Positions 48,307-56,576 of a DNA stretch of 64,000 nt are shown one piece after another (position 1 is the stretch's first letter; every line of letters begins with the position of its first letter). Source of the stretch: an uncultured Persicobacter sp. (GTDB taxonomy: Bacteria; Bacteroidota; Bacteroidia; Cytophagales; Cyclobacteriaceae); contig CANMKE010000001.1 of assembly GCA_947498325.1 (NCBI GenBank), positions 62,001-126,000 of the forward strand, read 5' to 3'. Below the pieces are notes generated by a model, which was not told the origin of the DNA, searched no databases, and worked only from the letters and a program-made list of their open reading frames with translations. The translations under genes were made by a program, and so were the position numbers.

Positions 48307-49596
48307 ATGAAATACGAGGCGATAGATCCACAATTGTTTATTCAGAACCGTGCTAATTTGGCAAAGGCCATGAAACCCAATGCGTTGGCGGTGTTTCATT
48401 CCAATGATATTATGCCGACCAATGCCGATGGTACCCTGCCATTTAAGCAACATTCGGATTTATTTTACCTTAGTGGGATTGATCAGGAGCAGAGTATCTT
48501 GGTGGTTTACCCTGATGCCGTTGATGAAAAGTGGCGTGAGGTGCTTTTTGTAAGGGAGACCAACGAGCATATTGCTATCTGGGAAGGGCACAAATACTCA
48601 AAAGAGGAAGCTACGCAGACCTCGGGGGTGCGTGAAGTGAAATGGCTCTCGGAATTTGAAAGTACTTTCCAGATGATGATGGCGGAAGTGGACTGTGTTT
48701 ACCTGAATACCAATGAGCATTGGCGTGCAGAAATTGAGGTACAGACCCGCGACGCACGCTTTATCAAGCAATGTCAGGAGCGTTATCCTTTGCATCAATA
48801 TTTGCGTGTTGCTCCTATTATGCATCAGTTGCGTGCCATTAAATCTGCCCTTGAGATCGACCTGATCGGGAAGGCATGTGAGATCACCAATAAGGGGTTC
48901 CGCAGGGTGTTGGAGTTTGTGAAGCCAGGCGTGATGGAGTATGAGATTGAGGCTGAATATGTCCATGAATTTATGCGCAATCGTTCCGCAGGTTTTGCCT
49001 ATGTGCCGATTATTGCATCGGGTTACAATGCCTGTGTTTTGCATTATCTGGAGAACAACAAGGTTTGTAATGATGGCGATATGTTGCTGATGGACGTGGG
49101 TGCGGAGTACAGCAATTATGCTTCAGACATGACCCGTACCATTCCTGTGAACGGTCGTTTTTCTGATCGTCAGAAATCAGTATATAATGCCGTTTTGCGT
49201 GTTTTCAAAGGGGCGAATGATATCCTTCAGCCAGGTATTAACATTCCTGAATATCATAAGGAAGTTGGTAAAATGATGGAAGGGGAGCTTTTGGGCTTGG
49301 GACTGATCGATAAAACGGATGTGAAAAATCAGGACCCTTCATGGCCTGCTTACAAAAAATATTTTATGCATGGCACCTCTCACCACCTCGGTTTGGATGT
49401 GCATGATTATGGCAAGGTGAACCGTGTGATTGAAGAGAATATGGTGTTCACCATTGAGCCTGGAATTTATATCCCAGAGGAAAATATGGGAATCCGTATT
49501 GAGAATGATTTTGCGGTGAAGCAGGGAGGTAATATCGACCTGATGAAGCAAATTCCTATTGAGGTGGAGGACATTGAAGCGCATATGAACAAATAA
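48307..49596 (+). CDS. pepP: Aminopeptidase P family (Xaa-Pro aminopeptidase)
   Basis: 429 residues. An N-terminal creatinase-like domain (1-175) precedes the pita-bread metallopeptidase domain. Metal ligands are visible: Asp in LLMDVGAEY and SDMTRTIPV, His in MHGTSHHLGLDVHDYG, Glu in TIEPGIYIP and GIRIENDFAV. It removes an N-terminal residue before proline. Divergent from the subtilisin gene with 121 bp between starts. Confidence 0.94.
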   Translation: MKYEAIDPQLFIQNRANLAKAMKPNALAVFHSNDIMPTNADGTLPFKQHSDLFYLSGIDQEQSILVVYPDAVDEKWREVLFVRETNEHIAIWEGHKYSKEEATQTSGVREVKWLSEFESTFQMMMAEVDCVYLNTNEHWRAEIEVQTRDARFIKQCQERYPLHQYLRVAPIMHQLRAIKSALEIDLIGKACEITNKGFRRVLEFVKPGVMEYEIEAEYVHEFMRNRSAGFAYVPIIASGYNACVLHYLENNKVCNDGDMLLMDVGAEYSNYASDMTRTIPVNGRFSDRQKSVYNAVLRVFKGANDILQPGINIPEYHKEVGKMMEGELLGLGLIDKTDVKNQDPSWPAYKKYFMHGTSHHLGLDVHDYGKVNRVIEENMVFTIEPGIYIPEENMGIRIENDFAVKQGGNIDLMKQIPIEVEDIEAHMNK

Positions 49597-49684
49597 ACCC
49601 CTGATGTTTTTCAGAAGGGATGCATGCATTTTATCGGTGTTGCTGCTGATGAAAATATCAAATCATCCAAGGGCTTGATCATCA

Positions 49685-49718
49685 GAAAGCACTTTTCATA
49701 CGAAAGGTGCTTTTTTTA
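49685..49718 (+). terminator. Rho-independent terminator after pepP
   Basis: AAAGCACTTTTC (49686-49697) pairs with GAAAGGTGCTTT (49702-49713, one wobble pair) and is followed by T. It is about 90 bp after the stop. Confidence 0.75.
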
Positions 49719-49799
49719 TGACTTTTTTTTGAGGAACATGCACTGAAGCCCCTTATAGTTCGTCTAAAAAAGAAAATGAAATATTGATCTCTATAAGGT

Positions 49800-50219
49800 A
49801 TGAAAGTAAAATACAGTCTGATTTTGATGTTGATGGTTGTGGCCCTTTTGGGGTGTAAATCTGAAGAAGAGGCGGCGCCTACAGATCCATTTTTAGGTAC
49901 TTACGTGTTGAATTCTGCATCGATATTATCTGACGGCTATGCGCAGGTGTTTGAAGGGGAATTGCTGGAGGCGCTATTGGAACAACAGCCTGATATGTTT
50001 CAGGAGATGACCTTTTCCGCAGGTAATAAACTTTCCGTTGACGGGCAGACTGTTGCCGAAAGATGGGTGCGCAATGAAAACGAAGTCCGGTTACGCTTTA
50101 ATGATGGCCGTGAGGATGTGGTCTTCGAGTGGGATGAAGATCAGGCGCTCACCTGGCAGGATCAGCAACAGCATGAAGAGGATATTTACCTGAGCCAGAT
50201 GGTGTTTATTAAAAAATAA
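49800..50219 (+). CDS. Lipocalin-like lipoprotein, hypothetical
   Basis: 139 residues. Lipobox LLGC near residue 19 after a hydrophobic signal. The mature part (DPFLGTYVLNSASIL, MTFSAGNKLSVDGQTVAERW, ENEVRLRFNDG, DLYLSQ-like end) has the strand pattern of small lipocalin-like Bacteroidota proteins. Very acidic. Ends before a terminator facing rnc. Confidence 0.75.
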   Translation: MKVKYSLILMLMVVALLGCKSEEEAAPTDPFLGTYVLNSASILSDGYAQVFEGELLEALLEQQPDMFQEMTFSAGNKLSVDGQTVAERWVRNENEVRLRFNDGREDVVFEWDEDQALTWQDQQQHEEDIYLSQMVFIKK

Positions 50220-50240
50220 GGAACGGCAAATTTCAGCATA

Positions 50241-50274
50241 AAAAAAGCGATCGTTACAACGGTCGCTTTTTTAT
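50241..50274. terminator. Bidirectional terminator between lipoprotein and rnc
   Basis: AAAGCGATCG (50244-50253) pairs with CGGTCGCTTT (50260-50269, one wobble), with A run before and T run after. It ends both the lipoprotein transcript and the minus-strand rnc transcript; the rnc stop is at 50271-50273. Confidence 0.85.
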
Positions 50275-51014
50275 TTCTTATTGACTTTTTCCATGGATTT
50301 CTCCGCAGCATTTTGCTCTGCTTTTTTCTTTGATAAGCCAGTACCTCTTCCAATAGGTGCATCGTCAATGAATACCTGGGCAGCAAATTCTTTAAAATGC
50401 TTATTGTTCTTTACTTCCTCCACTTCGAATCTTACTTCTTTTTTGTGCTGATGTGCCCACTCAATAAGTTGGCTTTTATGATTGGGGTTGGTAAGGATCA
50501 CCTTCTCCAGATCATAATGAGGAATGAGTAACTTCTTGATCACAAACTTATGGCATCTGCGGTAGCCATGATCAAGGTATACGGCACCCACAAGGGCTTC
50601 GAGGGCATCGCCATAAATCGATTTGAAGGCCAGGCCGTGCTTGTTCCCCTGGTTGTACTCCACAAGGTTGTTCAAGCCAATCTTAACCGCAATCTGATTC
50701 AGTGTTTCGCGATTTACCATCCGTGAGCGGATCTCTGTCAGGAATCCTTCATTTTTGAAAGGATATTTCTTGAACAGGAACTCTGCCACGATGGTCCCCA
50801 ATACCGCATCACCCAAATATTCCAAACGCTCATAGGACTCTTTCGTACCGTGCTTGGTCTCTTTAGCCACAGAGGTATGCTGTGTAACCAGTCGGTATAA
50901 ATAAAGATTTAAAGGCTTGATGCCTACAATCTGAGTGATTGAAGACATAAGCCTTTTATCTTTTGCACTTAAACGAGCGTTTAAGGTGAAAATTCTTCTT
51001 AGAATTCGAATCAC
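50271..51014 (-). CDS. rnc: Ribonuclease III
   Basis: 247 residues. The signature ERLEYLGDAVLGTIVAEFLF carries catalytic Glu and Asp, followed by GDALEALVGAVYLDHG. The C-terminal double-stranded RNA-binding domain (SQLIEWAHQHKKEVRF...GTGLSKKKAEQNAAEKSM) is complete. Processes rRNA precursors and structured mRNA. Third gene of the acpP-fabF-rnc operon, a common Bacteroidota order, 10 bp after fabF. Confidence 0.97.
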   Translation of the reverse strand: MIRILRRIFTLNARLSAKDKRLMSSITQIVGIKPLNLYLYRLVTQHTSVAKETKHGTKESYERLEYLGDAVLGTIVAEFLFKKYPFKNEGFLTEIRSRMVNRETLNQIAVKIGLNNLVEYNQGNKHGLAFKSIYGDALEALVGAVYLDHGYRRCHKFVIKKLLIPHYDLEKVILTNPNHKSQLIEWAHQHKKEVRFEVEEVKNNKHFKEFAAQVFIDDAPIGRGTGLSKKKAEQNAAEKSMEKVNKK

Positions 51015-51024
51015 AACGAGCTGG

Positions 51025-52278
51025 TTATTCTTCGATTTTTTTGAAGATCACCGAGAAGTTATGGCCACCGAATCCAAACGTGTTCGACAATGCCGCACGA
51101 ATATCGCGCTTCTCAGCCTTGTTTAACGTCAGTTTGAATCGAGGATCAATGTTCTCATCAAGTTGCGTGTTATTGATCGTCGGAGGTACAATACCTGATT
51201 CCATCGCCTTAATAGAGGCAATAGCTTCAATTGCGCCCGCAGCGCCCAATAAGTGGCCTGTCATTGACTTTGTTGAACTTACATTCAATTCGTAAGCATG
51301 CTCACCGAATGTTTTTTCAATCGCTTTCAATTCAGCAACATCACCAAGTGGGGTAGAAGTACCGTGAACGTTCACATAATCGATGTCCTCTGGCTTCAAT
51401 CCTGAAACCTGAAGTGCCATCTCCATTACGCGTGCAGCACCCAATCCCTCAGGGTGTGGGGCCGTCATGTGGTGTGCATCAGCAGTTGCTCCGCCACCAG
51501 TCAGTTCACAATAGATTTTCGCTCCACGTGCTTTGGCGTGTTCGTAATCTTCCAAGACCAAAGCCCCAGCTCCTTCACCCAATACAAAACCATTACGGGT
51601 TGCATCAAATGGACGTGAAGCCGTCTGTGGATTCTCATTGCTTGTCGATAATGCTCTTAATGCACCAAAGCCACCAATACCTGCTTCTGTTACCGCTGCT
51701 TCAGAGCCGCCAGTAACAATCACATCAGCCATGCCACTTTTAATGTAGTGGTAGGCATCCAAAAGGGCGTTTGTTGCCGAAGCACATGCCGATACCGTAC
51801 AGAAGTTTGGACCTCTGAAACCATATTTGATCGAGATGTGTCCCGCAGCGATATCAGCAATCATTTTTGGGATAAAAAATGGATTGAATTTCGGCGTACC
51901 ATCATTCTTGGCGAAAGATGTGATCTCCTCTTGGAAAGAGCGTAACCCTCCGATACCGGAAGCCCAAATAACCCCTACACGATCTAAATCTAACTCATCA
52001 GAGATTAGGTTTGCATCGTTCACAGCCTCTTCTGTTGAAATAACAGCATACTGTGCGAAAAGGTCCATTTTTCGCGCGTCTTTACGAGGGATGAAATCCT
52101 CGACATTGAGTCCTTTTACCTCACACGCAAACTGCGTTTTGAAATTTGAGGCATCGAACTTCGTGATGGGTGCAGCGCCACTGACCCCATTAGTAAGCCC
52201 GTTCCAGAAATCTGAAACGTTATTACCTAATGGCGTCAGCGCACCTAAACCCGTGACAACAACTTTTCTTGAAGACAT
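51025..52278 (-). CDS. fabF: Beta-ketoacyl-ACP synthase II
   Basis: 417 residues. The catalytic Cys is in VSACASATNALL, the two His in VNVHGTSTPLGD and SMTGHLLGAAGA. FabF elongates acyl chains with malonyl-ACP in fatty acid synthesis and needs the product of acpP, encoded 21 bp upstream. Full length with no odd features. Confidence 0.97.
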   Translation of the reverse strand: MSSRKVVVTGLGALTPLGNNVSDFWNGLTNGVSGAAPITKFDASNFKTQFACEVKGLNVEDFIPRKDARKMDLFAQYAVISTEEAVNDANLISDELDLDRVGVIWASGIGGLRSFQEEITSFAKNDGTPKFNPFFIPKMIADIAAGHISIKYGFRGPNFCTVSACASATNALLDAYHYIKSGMADVIVTGGSEAAVTEAGIGGFGALRALSTSNENPQTASRPFDATRNGFVLGEGAGALVLEDYEHAKARGAKIYCELTGGGATADAHHMTAPHPEGLGAARVMEMALQVSGLKPEDIDYVNVHGTSTPLGDVAELKAIEKTFGEHAYELNVSSTKSMTGHLLGAAGAIEAIASIKAMESGIVPPTINNTQLDENIDPRFKLTLNKAEKRDIRAALSNTFGFGGHNFSVIFKKIEE

Positions 52279-52299
52279 AAAAATCTTTTAAATTCTTAT

Positions 52300-52533
52300 T
52301 TATGCGTTCTCTTCCAGGTAAGACACTGCTTGACCTACAGTTGAGATGTTTTCAGCTTGATCATCTGGAATAGATACATTGAATTCTTTTTCGAATTCCA
52401 TGATCAATTCTACAGTATCCAATGAATCAGCACCTAAGTCGTTTGTGAAGCTTGCTTCCAAAGTTACTTCTGATTCTTCCACACCGAGTTTCTCTACGAT
52501 GATCGCTTTTACTTTCTCTGCGATTTCAGACAT
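52300..52533 (-). CDS. acpP: Acyl carrier protein
   Basis: 77 residues. The phosphopantetheine-binding Ser37 is in the [10 protein letters not shown] motif. Acidic helical bundle of normal size. Carrier of acyl chains in fatty acid synthesis; first gene of acpP-fabF-rnc. Upstream 52534-52873 (340 bp) also carries the start of the divergent IPExxxVDY gene. Confidence 0.97.
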   Translation of the reverse strand: MSEIAEKVKAIIVEKLGVEESEVTLEASFTNDLGADSLDTVELIMEFEKEFNVSIPDDQAENISTVGQAVSYLEENA

Positions 52534-52805
52534 TGTTATAAAATTTTTGTTATTTAACTACGGTGCAAAGAAATACAATTCGGCACTTAATGTCAAACGA
52601 TTTATTATAAGAATATTTGTTATAAGGGTAGCAGATATTTGTGGGGGTGTAGGTTGTTTGCGGCTTCAATGGGCTGTAAATGAATTCGTTGTGATTATTT
52701 TTGAAGGAATATAGATGTTTTTAGTTTCCGAAAAAAAATGAGGAGCCACCGATTTTTTTTCAATTATTATCAATAAATCACCTCTTAAAAGGGCTAATTC
52801 CGGTA

Positions 52806-52832
52806 TTTGTGAAAAAAAAATTTCTATTTTTG
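52806..52832 (+). promoter_or_regulatory. Possible promoter of the IPExxxVDY gene
   Basis: TATTTTTG (52825-52832) fits TAnnTTTG, with TTTG at 52806-52809 only 15 bp upstream, slightly short of normal. It is 41 bp before the TTG start. The rest of the 340-bp gap to acpP is A+T-rich with no other signal I can support. Confidence 0.42.
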
Positions 52833-52873
52833 CGATAAATAAAGGGATTTTTCGCCGCTGAATTAAAATTGAA

Positions 52874-53302
52874 TTGAAAAAGAGAAGACTACTGGTCGAA
52901 AATAATTACGATTTTCAGTTGATGGGGATTGTTGCCCCGATGCGGGCCTATAAGTTGGTTTGGTACCTGAACCAAGCCATGCGCATAGACTTTGCCAAGC
53001 AGGCAGAGTGTGAAATCCATCCTTTTAACCGGGCGGCGATCAAGATATCATACTATCAGTATGAAGCGCCTTATGGGAATTTTCGGCTTATTGAGAATAG
53101 GGCCGTTGTAAACCCCAAAGATGAAATTCACTATTTGATCCCAGAACTGAAAGAGTTCGATTTTTTGCTCTATGTGCAAGGAGAGATGCATCAGGATTAT
53201 TTCGAGCGGTTGCGCAATGGATTGAAGCAATTGACGATCGTGAACTACTTTAAAGTGTTTGATGTGGAGCGTATCGCTACCAAAGAAAATTTGATTTTTT
53301 GA
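52874..53302 (+). CDS. IPExxxVDY family protein, TTG start
   Basis: 142 residues. The motif YLIPELKEFDFLLYVQGE is the IPExxxVDY-type signature of this Bacteroidota family, and the N-terminus KKRRLLVENNYDFQLMGI matches its usual start. The only in-frame starts after the stop at 52859 are ATT (52862, 52868) or TTG (52874), so translation most likely begins at TTG. Function unknown. Its position near acpP is typical of the family's neighbourhood. Confidence 0.8.
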   Translation: MKKRRLLVENNYDFQLMGIVAPMRAYKLVWYLNQAMRIDFAKQAECEIHPFNRAAIKISYYQYEAPYGNFRLIENRAVVNPKDEIHYLIPELKEFDFLLYVQGEMHQDYFERLRNGLKQLTIVNYFKVFDVERIATKENLIF

Positions 53303-53907
53303 TGGGTTGTTGTTTATGGACAAGGATTTTCCTCTTTTGGTCGTAGAATCCGACCTACGACCCATCCATTGTTTCATCAAGGTTGAAACCTTAACCTAAC
53401 ATTGAAAAACCCATTGAAATAGGTTGAGCCCTTCGAACATCGCAAATCGAACATCACAAATCGGATATCAATACCCTATCGCGAGAGTTTCTCTTTTGAT
53501 GGCTAAATCCTAACCCCTAAAGGCATAATTTATTAGGTATCACCTAATCCATCTAATCCATAGCTTTTCTAACGATTAAGGGCATTCAACGATCCTCCCG
53601 CTCTTATTGCTCACCAATGATTGTTTTTGCAATGCCCCCATTTATTCTCACTTAAAATCGTCCCATATTTTTCTTGATTATGATTATGATTTATTGGGGT
53701 TTAGTCTGAAAATGATAATTTTATATGTTATTCGGCTAAGGACGTAGCTACAGCAATCGTTATTTTCGCAGGAGCGCCATACCATGAGTAAACAGGTAAG
53801 GAATTGTTTTTATGAGTGAACAGCCTTCGGGAAATGGGAGATAAGATGTAGGTGAATTGAGTTTTTTACTTCCTCTGATGCCCAGGGAACCATAAATGAT
53901 TTAAAAG
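53303..53907. other. Repeat-rich 605-bp non-coding stretch before the immunity-like gene
   Basis: Holds: a hairpin GGTCGTAG (53339-53346)/CTACGACC (53355-53362) with outer arms GATGGGT (53301-53307)/ACCCATC (53360-53366); a 14-bp repeat CGAACATCGCAAAT/CGAACATCACAAAT with a third partial copy (53434-53470); CTATCGCGAGAG near 53474; and a stretch from about 53520 resembling the centre of the inner MITE. From about 53600 to the start of the next gene nothing is recognised. Confidence 0.6.
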
Positions 53908-54645
53908 ATGAAATATTATAAAACAAGGATCCATCAAATAGCTGAATGTGATATAACCCAAATAGCACGTTTAAGTGCTAAAACACTTCAAATGAGTAAA
54001 GAGGATAAGCTCAAAATATTATGGGACTGGGATAGAGATCAAGGTGTATTTCACCCTGAAGGCACTTATTTTGATTATTTATTAGCCTTGGTTCAAAAGG
54101 AGGATTTTGAGGATGACGAAGTTGATATTGATGCCGATCCTGATCATGAAATGGTCTTTCTTGATATTATGGACTGGATTGGTAACCATCCTCGTGGTGG
54201 TAGATTTTTTCCGGTGAGTAATCGATTTAAAGAAACCATAGCACCATTTAATCAGGGAAATTATAGGTTTTACCCTTCAAGGGTCAAAGTGCGTGATGAG
54301 TTTAGAGATGATATTTGGGTCTGGCAATATTTGGTTGAGAAAGAAGAGGTGTATGTAGATTTAGAAAAATGTACTTATCATTTTCCTGAATCAGATATAA
54401 CCGATGTATTCCATTTTGCGAGTTATTATGAAGCAAAAAAATATGGGTTTTACAAACTTGATAAGAATGAGGCCAAATACAAAGAGTTTGTGCTAAAACC
54501 ACATAAGCGGGGTTTTCATTTTCTAAAGATTAATAAAGGATTTATTGTTTCAGATAAATTTAAAAAAGCCATAGATGATTCAGGTATGCAAGTGTTTTAT
54601 TTTGAAGAATTAGACTTCGAGATAAAATTTTCAGATGAGTTTTAA
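53908..54645 (+). CDS. Immunity-like protein (Imm11/DUF1629-like), orphan
   Basis: 245 residues, visibly more A+T-rich in its codons than the neighbouring genes. The N-terminal half is acidic (EDDEVDIDADPDHEMVF). The C-terminus GFIVSDKFKKAIDDSGMQVFYFEELDF fits the end of Imm11/DUF1629-type proteins, in which a final 'sek-FK-xx-l-x-x-xx-G-x-x-x-F' helix and strand are conserved. These proteins neutralise polymorphic toxins. No toxin is adjacent, so it would be an orphan or transferred gene. It lies between two stretches of hairpin repeats. The family call is by motif only. Confidence 0.55.
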   Translation: MKYYKTRIHQIAECDITQIARLSAKTLQMSKEDKLKILWDWDRDQGVFHPEGTYFDYLLALVQKEDFEDDEVDIDADPDHEMVFLDIMDWIGNHPRGGRFFPVSNRFKETIAPFNQGNYRFYPSRVKVRDEFRDDIWVWQYLVEKEEVYVDLEKCTYHFPESDITDVFHFASYYEAKKYGFYKLDKNEAKYKEFVLKPHKRGFHFLKINKGFIVSDKFKKAIDDSGMQVFYFEELDFEIKFSDEF

Positions 54646-54716
54646 TCAATAGCACAAGCAATTCAAGATGTTTTCAATCGCTTATGGTAGGTAACCCGTC
54701 GGGTATTATTGGAATT

Positions 54717-54783
54717 GGCTATCACGAGAGGGACTCTCGCGATAGGTTATTATAGGCTGATCGTAGAAAGTGTTCTACGACCA
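54717..54783. repeat. 67-bp direct repeat with two hairpins, copy 1
   Basis: Starts GGCTATCACGAGAGGGACTC and ends TTCTACGACCA. Two palindromes lie inside: TATCACGAGAG paired with CTCTCGCGATA, and GTAGAA paired with TTCTAC. Copy 2 differs at one base of 67. This looks like a REP-type hairpin unit. Confidence 0.8.
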
Positions 54784-54845
54784 TAAAAGTGTGCCGAAGG
54801 AACATTTTCAATAGCCTCGGATGCAACCCGTGGGAATAAACGAGG

Positions 54846-54873
54846 CGTGAGACATGATGCATTATGCTTTAAG
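54846..54873. repeat. Fragment related to the inner MITE centre
   Basis: Reads CGTGAGACATGATGCATTATG then CTTTAAGG; the corresponding core of the MITE copy 2 reads CGTGAGACATAATGAATTATG then CCTTTAC. Similar over about 27 bases. It may be a decayed copy or a shared palindrome. Confidence 0.4.
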
Positions 54874-54877
54874 GTGG

Positions 54878-54944
54878 GGCTATCACGAGAGGGACTCTCG
54901 CGATAGGTTATTATAGGCTGATCGCAGAAAGTGTTCTACGACCA
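54878..54944. repeat. 67-bp direct repeat with two hairpins, copy 2
   Basis: 66 of 67 bases equal to 54717-54783; the only change is GTAG to GCAG in the second hairpin, which disrupts one base pair. The period between copies is 161 bp. Confidence 0.8.
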
Positions 54945-54992
54945 GCATTAGAATTAGCTACGACCAGCCTAAGCCACCATTCTTAGCTTAAA

Positions 54993-56558
54993 TCAGGGCT
55001 TTTGTGGCTCCACCAAAATCACCTCTTCGCGGTCAATGATCACTTTTCCAGCTTCAAGGTCCTTGGTTTTTCGGATATATTTTCGTGGCGTAACCGATAC
55101 AGGGCAAAGGCTGTCGGTTTTCCTTTTGGAATAATATGCCGCCCAGGAGGCTGCTTTTTCGATCACATCCGTAGGGAAAGGTTGCCCGGATTTTTGCTTG
55201 ATCAGGATATGAGAGCCGGGAACATCCTTGGCATGCAACCAAAGGTCTTCTTTGTAAGCATACTGACTGATCAGCCTGTCGTTTGCTTTGGGGTTTTTCC
55301 CTATCCAAATATCAAAGCCGTGGAACTCAAAAGTGTTGTAAGGCAGGATCACCTGTTTTTTATTTTGTTTCTGAGCGTTGTTTTGCAACTGATGATCTTT
55401 CAGAATTTTCCGGATTTCCTTAATGCTTTCCGCTCCCTGAATAGATAATTGCGCCAGTTCGAGGTTTTCAAGCTCTTCCATTTTTCGCTGGATATTTTGC
55501 TCGATATTTTCGATCTCCAGGCGCTGGTTTTTCGCCTTTCTATAATATTGCTCCGCGTTATGCTGTGGGCTCAGATCTTTCTTCAGCTTAATCTTCAGGG
55601 GTTCGTCCGTGTAAAAGTTGTGCAGTGTTACCTGTGTGCTTCGCGCTTCAATAGCGTGCAGGTTGGCCATTAATATATCACCGATATGCTGATAGCTGAT
55701 CCCATTTTTGAGCCCTTCAAGCTTATCCTCATTATTGGCAAGGTAGGCATAGCCTTTGTCAATGTCCTGCTTTATCTTTTTGAGGTTCTGTCCTCGTTCT
55801 CGTTCCAGCCAGTGGGTTTTACTGAACTGTAGATAGTAGGCATTGATGGCCTCGATAGGGTCTTTGCCCTGGTAAATGAGGTCTCCTTCCTCGGTGTCAA
55901 AAAGGACGAACTGTGCTTTGTTGTCCACACTTCTGACAAAGAAATCACCATTTTCGAGTTGCTCGATGACGATCTGAATTAACTTCCATTGCTGCTCAAT
56001 GTTCAGTGCTTCGTAATTTTCGCGGATCAGCCATTTTTTAACGTACTTTCCAAAGGTGGGGAAGAGCTTGAAGTAATCACCTTCCACCTCTTTGAAGCGC
56101 TCGAAAGACTGGTCGATCGGTCTGCGGAGATCATTGATGGTCAGCTCCTGATCTTTGGAAATATTATTTCTGAAAATGGCGACGCGTTCACCATTTTGAA
56201 AAAGCAGAATGTTGGCCTGCGACCCATGAAGCTTGAACAGCAGCTTATAATCCTGCTCCAGCTTAATGATGAACGAACGTTCATTGTCCAGGCATTCTAC
56301 CTGCTGAATTTCGTGGTCGAGAATTTCCTGGAATAGGGTGACTGTATTTTTTTTGGAGCGTGCATAATCCTGCGGAAAGGAAAGGGTGGATACCTCAGGT
56401 GCCAGGTTGGCCCTGCAGTAAATTTCCAGCGTGTTATTAAAAAAGCCAATGATCAGCTCATCTTTGGCCTGACTGAAACAAGCGCCAATTTTCCATCCTT
56501 TGAGTAGTTGGTCAAGGTGCTGAGAGAGCCGGTGAATGAAGTAATAATTATTATGCAA
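54993..56558 (-). CDS. rqcH: NFACT-family (RqcH/Rqc2-like) protein
   Basis: 521 residues. NFACT-N region (about 1-210), a long coiled coil (about 250-395), then NFACT-R (DUF814; about 405-515) with LWLHAKDVPGSHILIKQK and SVTPRKYIRKTKDLEAGKV. The family binds tRNA-carrying split 50S subunits and adds alanine tails in ribosome quality control. Bacillus RqcH has an Asp-Arg pair in its NFACT-N motif; the corresponding stretch here reads DNERSFII with Glu-Arg, so the motif may be only partly conserved. It is 19 bp after the MBL gene stop, on the same strand. Confidence 0.88.
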   Translation of the reverse strand: MHNNYYFIHRLSQHLDQLLKGWKIGACFSQAKDELIIGFFNNTLEIYCRANLAPEVSTLSFPQDYARSKKNTVTLFQEILDHEIQQVECLDNERSFIIKLEQDYKLLFKLHGSQANILLFQNGERVAIFRNNISKDQELTINDLRRPIDQSFERFKEVEGDYFKLFPTFGKYVKKWLIRENYEALNIEQQWKLIQIVIEQLENGDFFVRSVDNKAQFVLFDTEEGDLIYQGKDPIEAINAYYLQFSKTHWLERERGQNLKKIKQDIDKGYAYLANNEDKLEGLKNGISYQHIGDILMANLHAIEARSTQVTLHNFYTDEPLKIKLKKDLSPQHNAEQYYRKAKNQRLEIENIEQNIQRKMEELENLELAQLSIQGAESIKEIRKILKDHQLQNNAQKQNKKQVILPYNTFEFHGFDIWIGKNPKANDRLISQYAYKEDLWLHAKDVPGSHILIKQKSGQPFPTDVIEKAASWAAYYSKRKTDSLCPVSVTPRKYIRKTKDLEAGKVIIDREEVILVEPQKP

Positions 56559-56576
56559 AATACTTGATTTTAAAGG

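Larger units (their letters stand above)
54646..54992. other. Repeat-rich 347-bp non-coding stretch after the immunity-like gene
   Basis: Holds two 67-bp direct repeats (described separately) and, at 54846-54873, CGTGAGACATGATGCATTATGCTTTAA-like DNA matching the centre of the inner MITE in inverse orientation. A third partial GCTACGACCAGCC is at 54956-54968. No gene is supported. Confidence 0.6.

Noticed and set aside
53434-53470. 14-bp direct repeats that could be a CRISPR start
   Set aside because: Units are head to tail with no spacers, only two and a half copies, and no cas genes are near.
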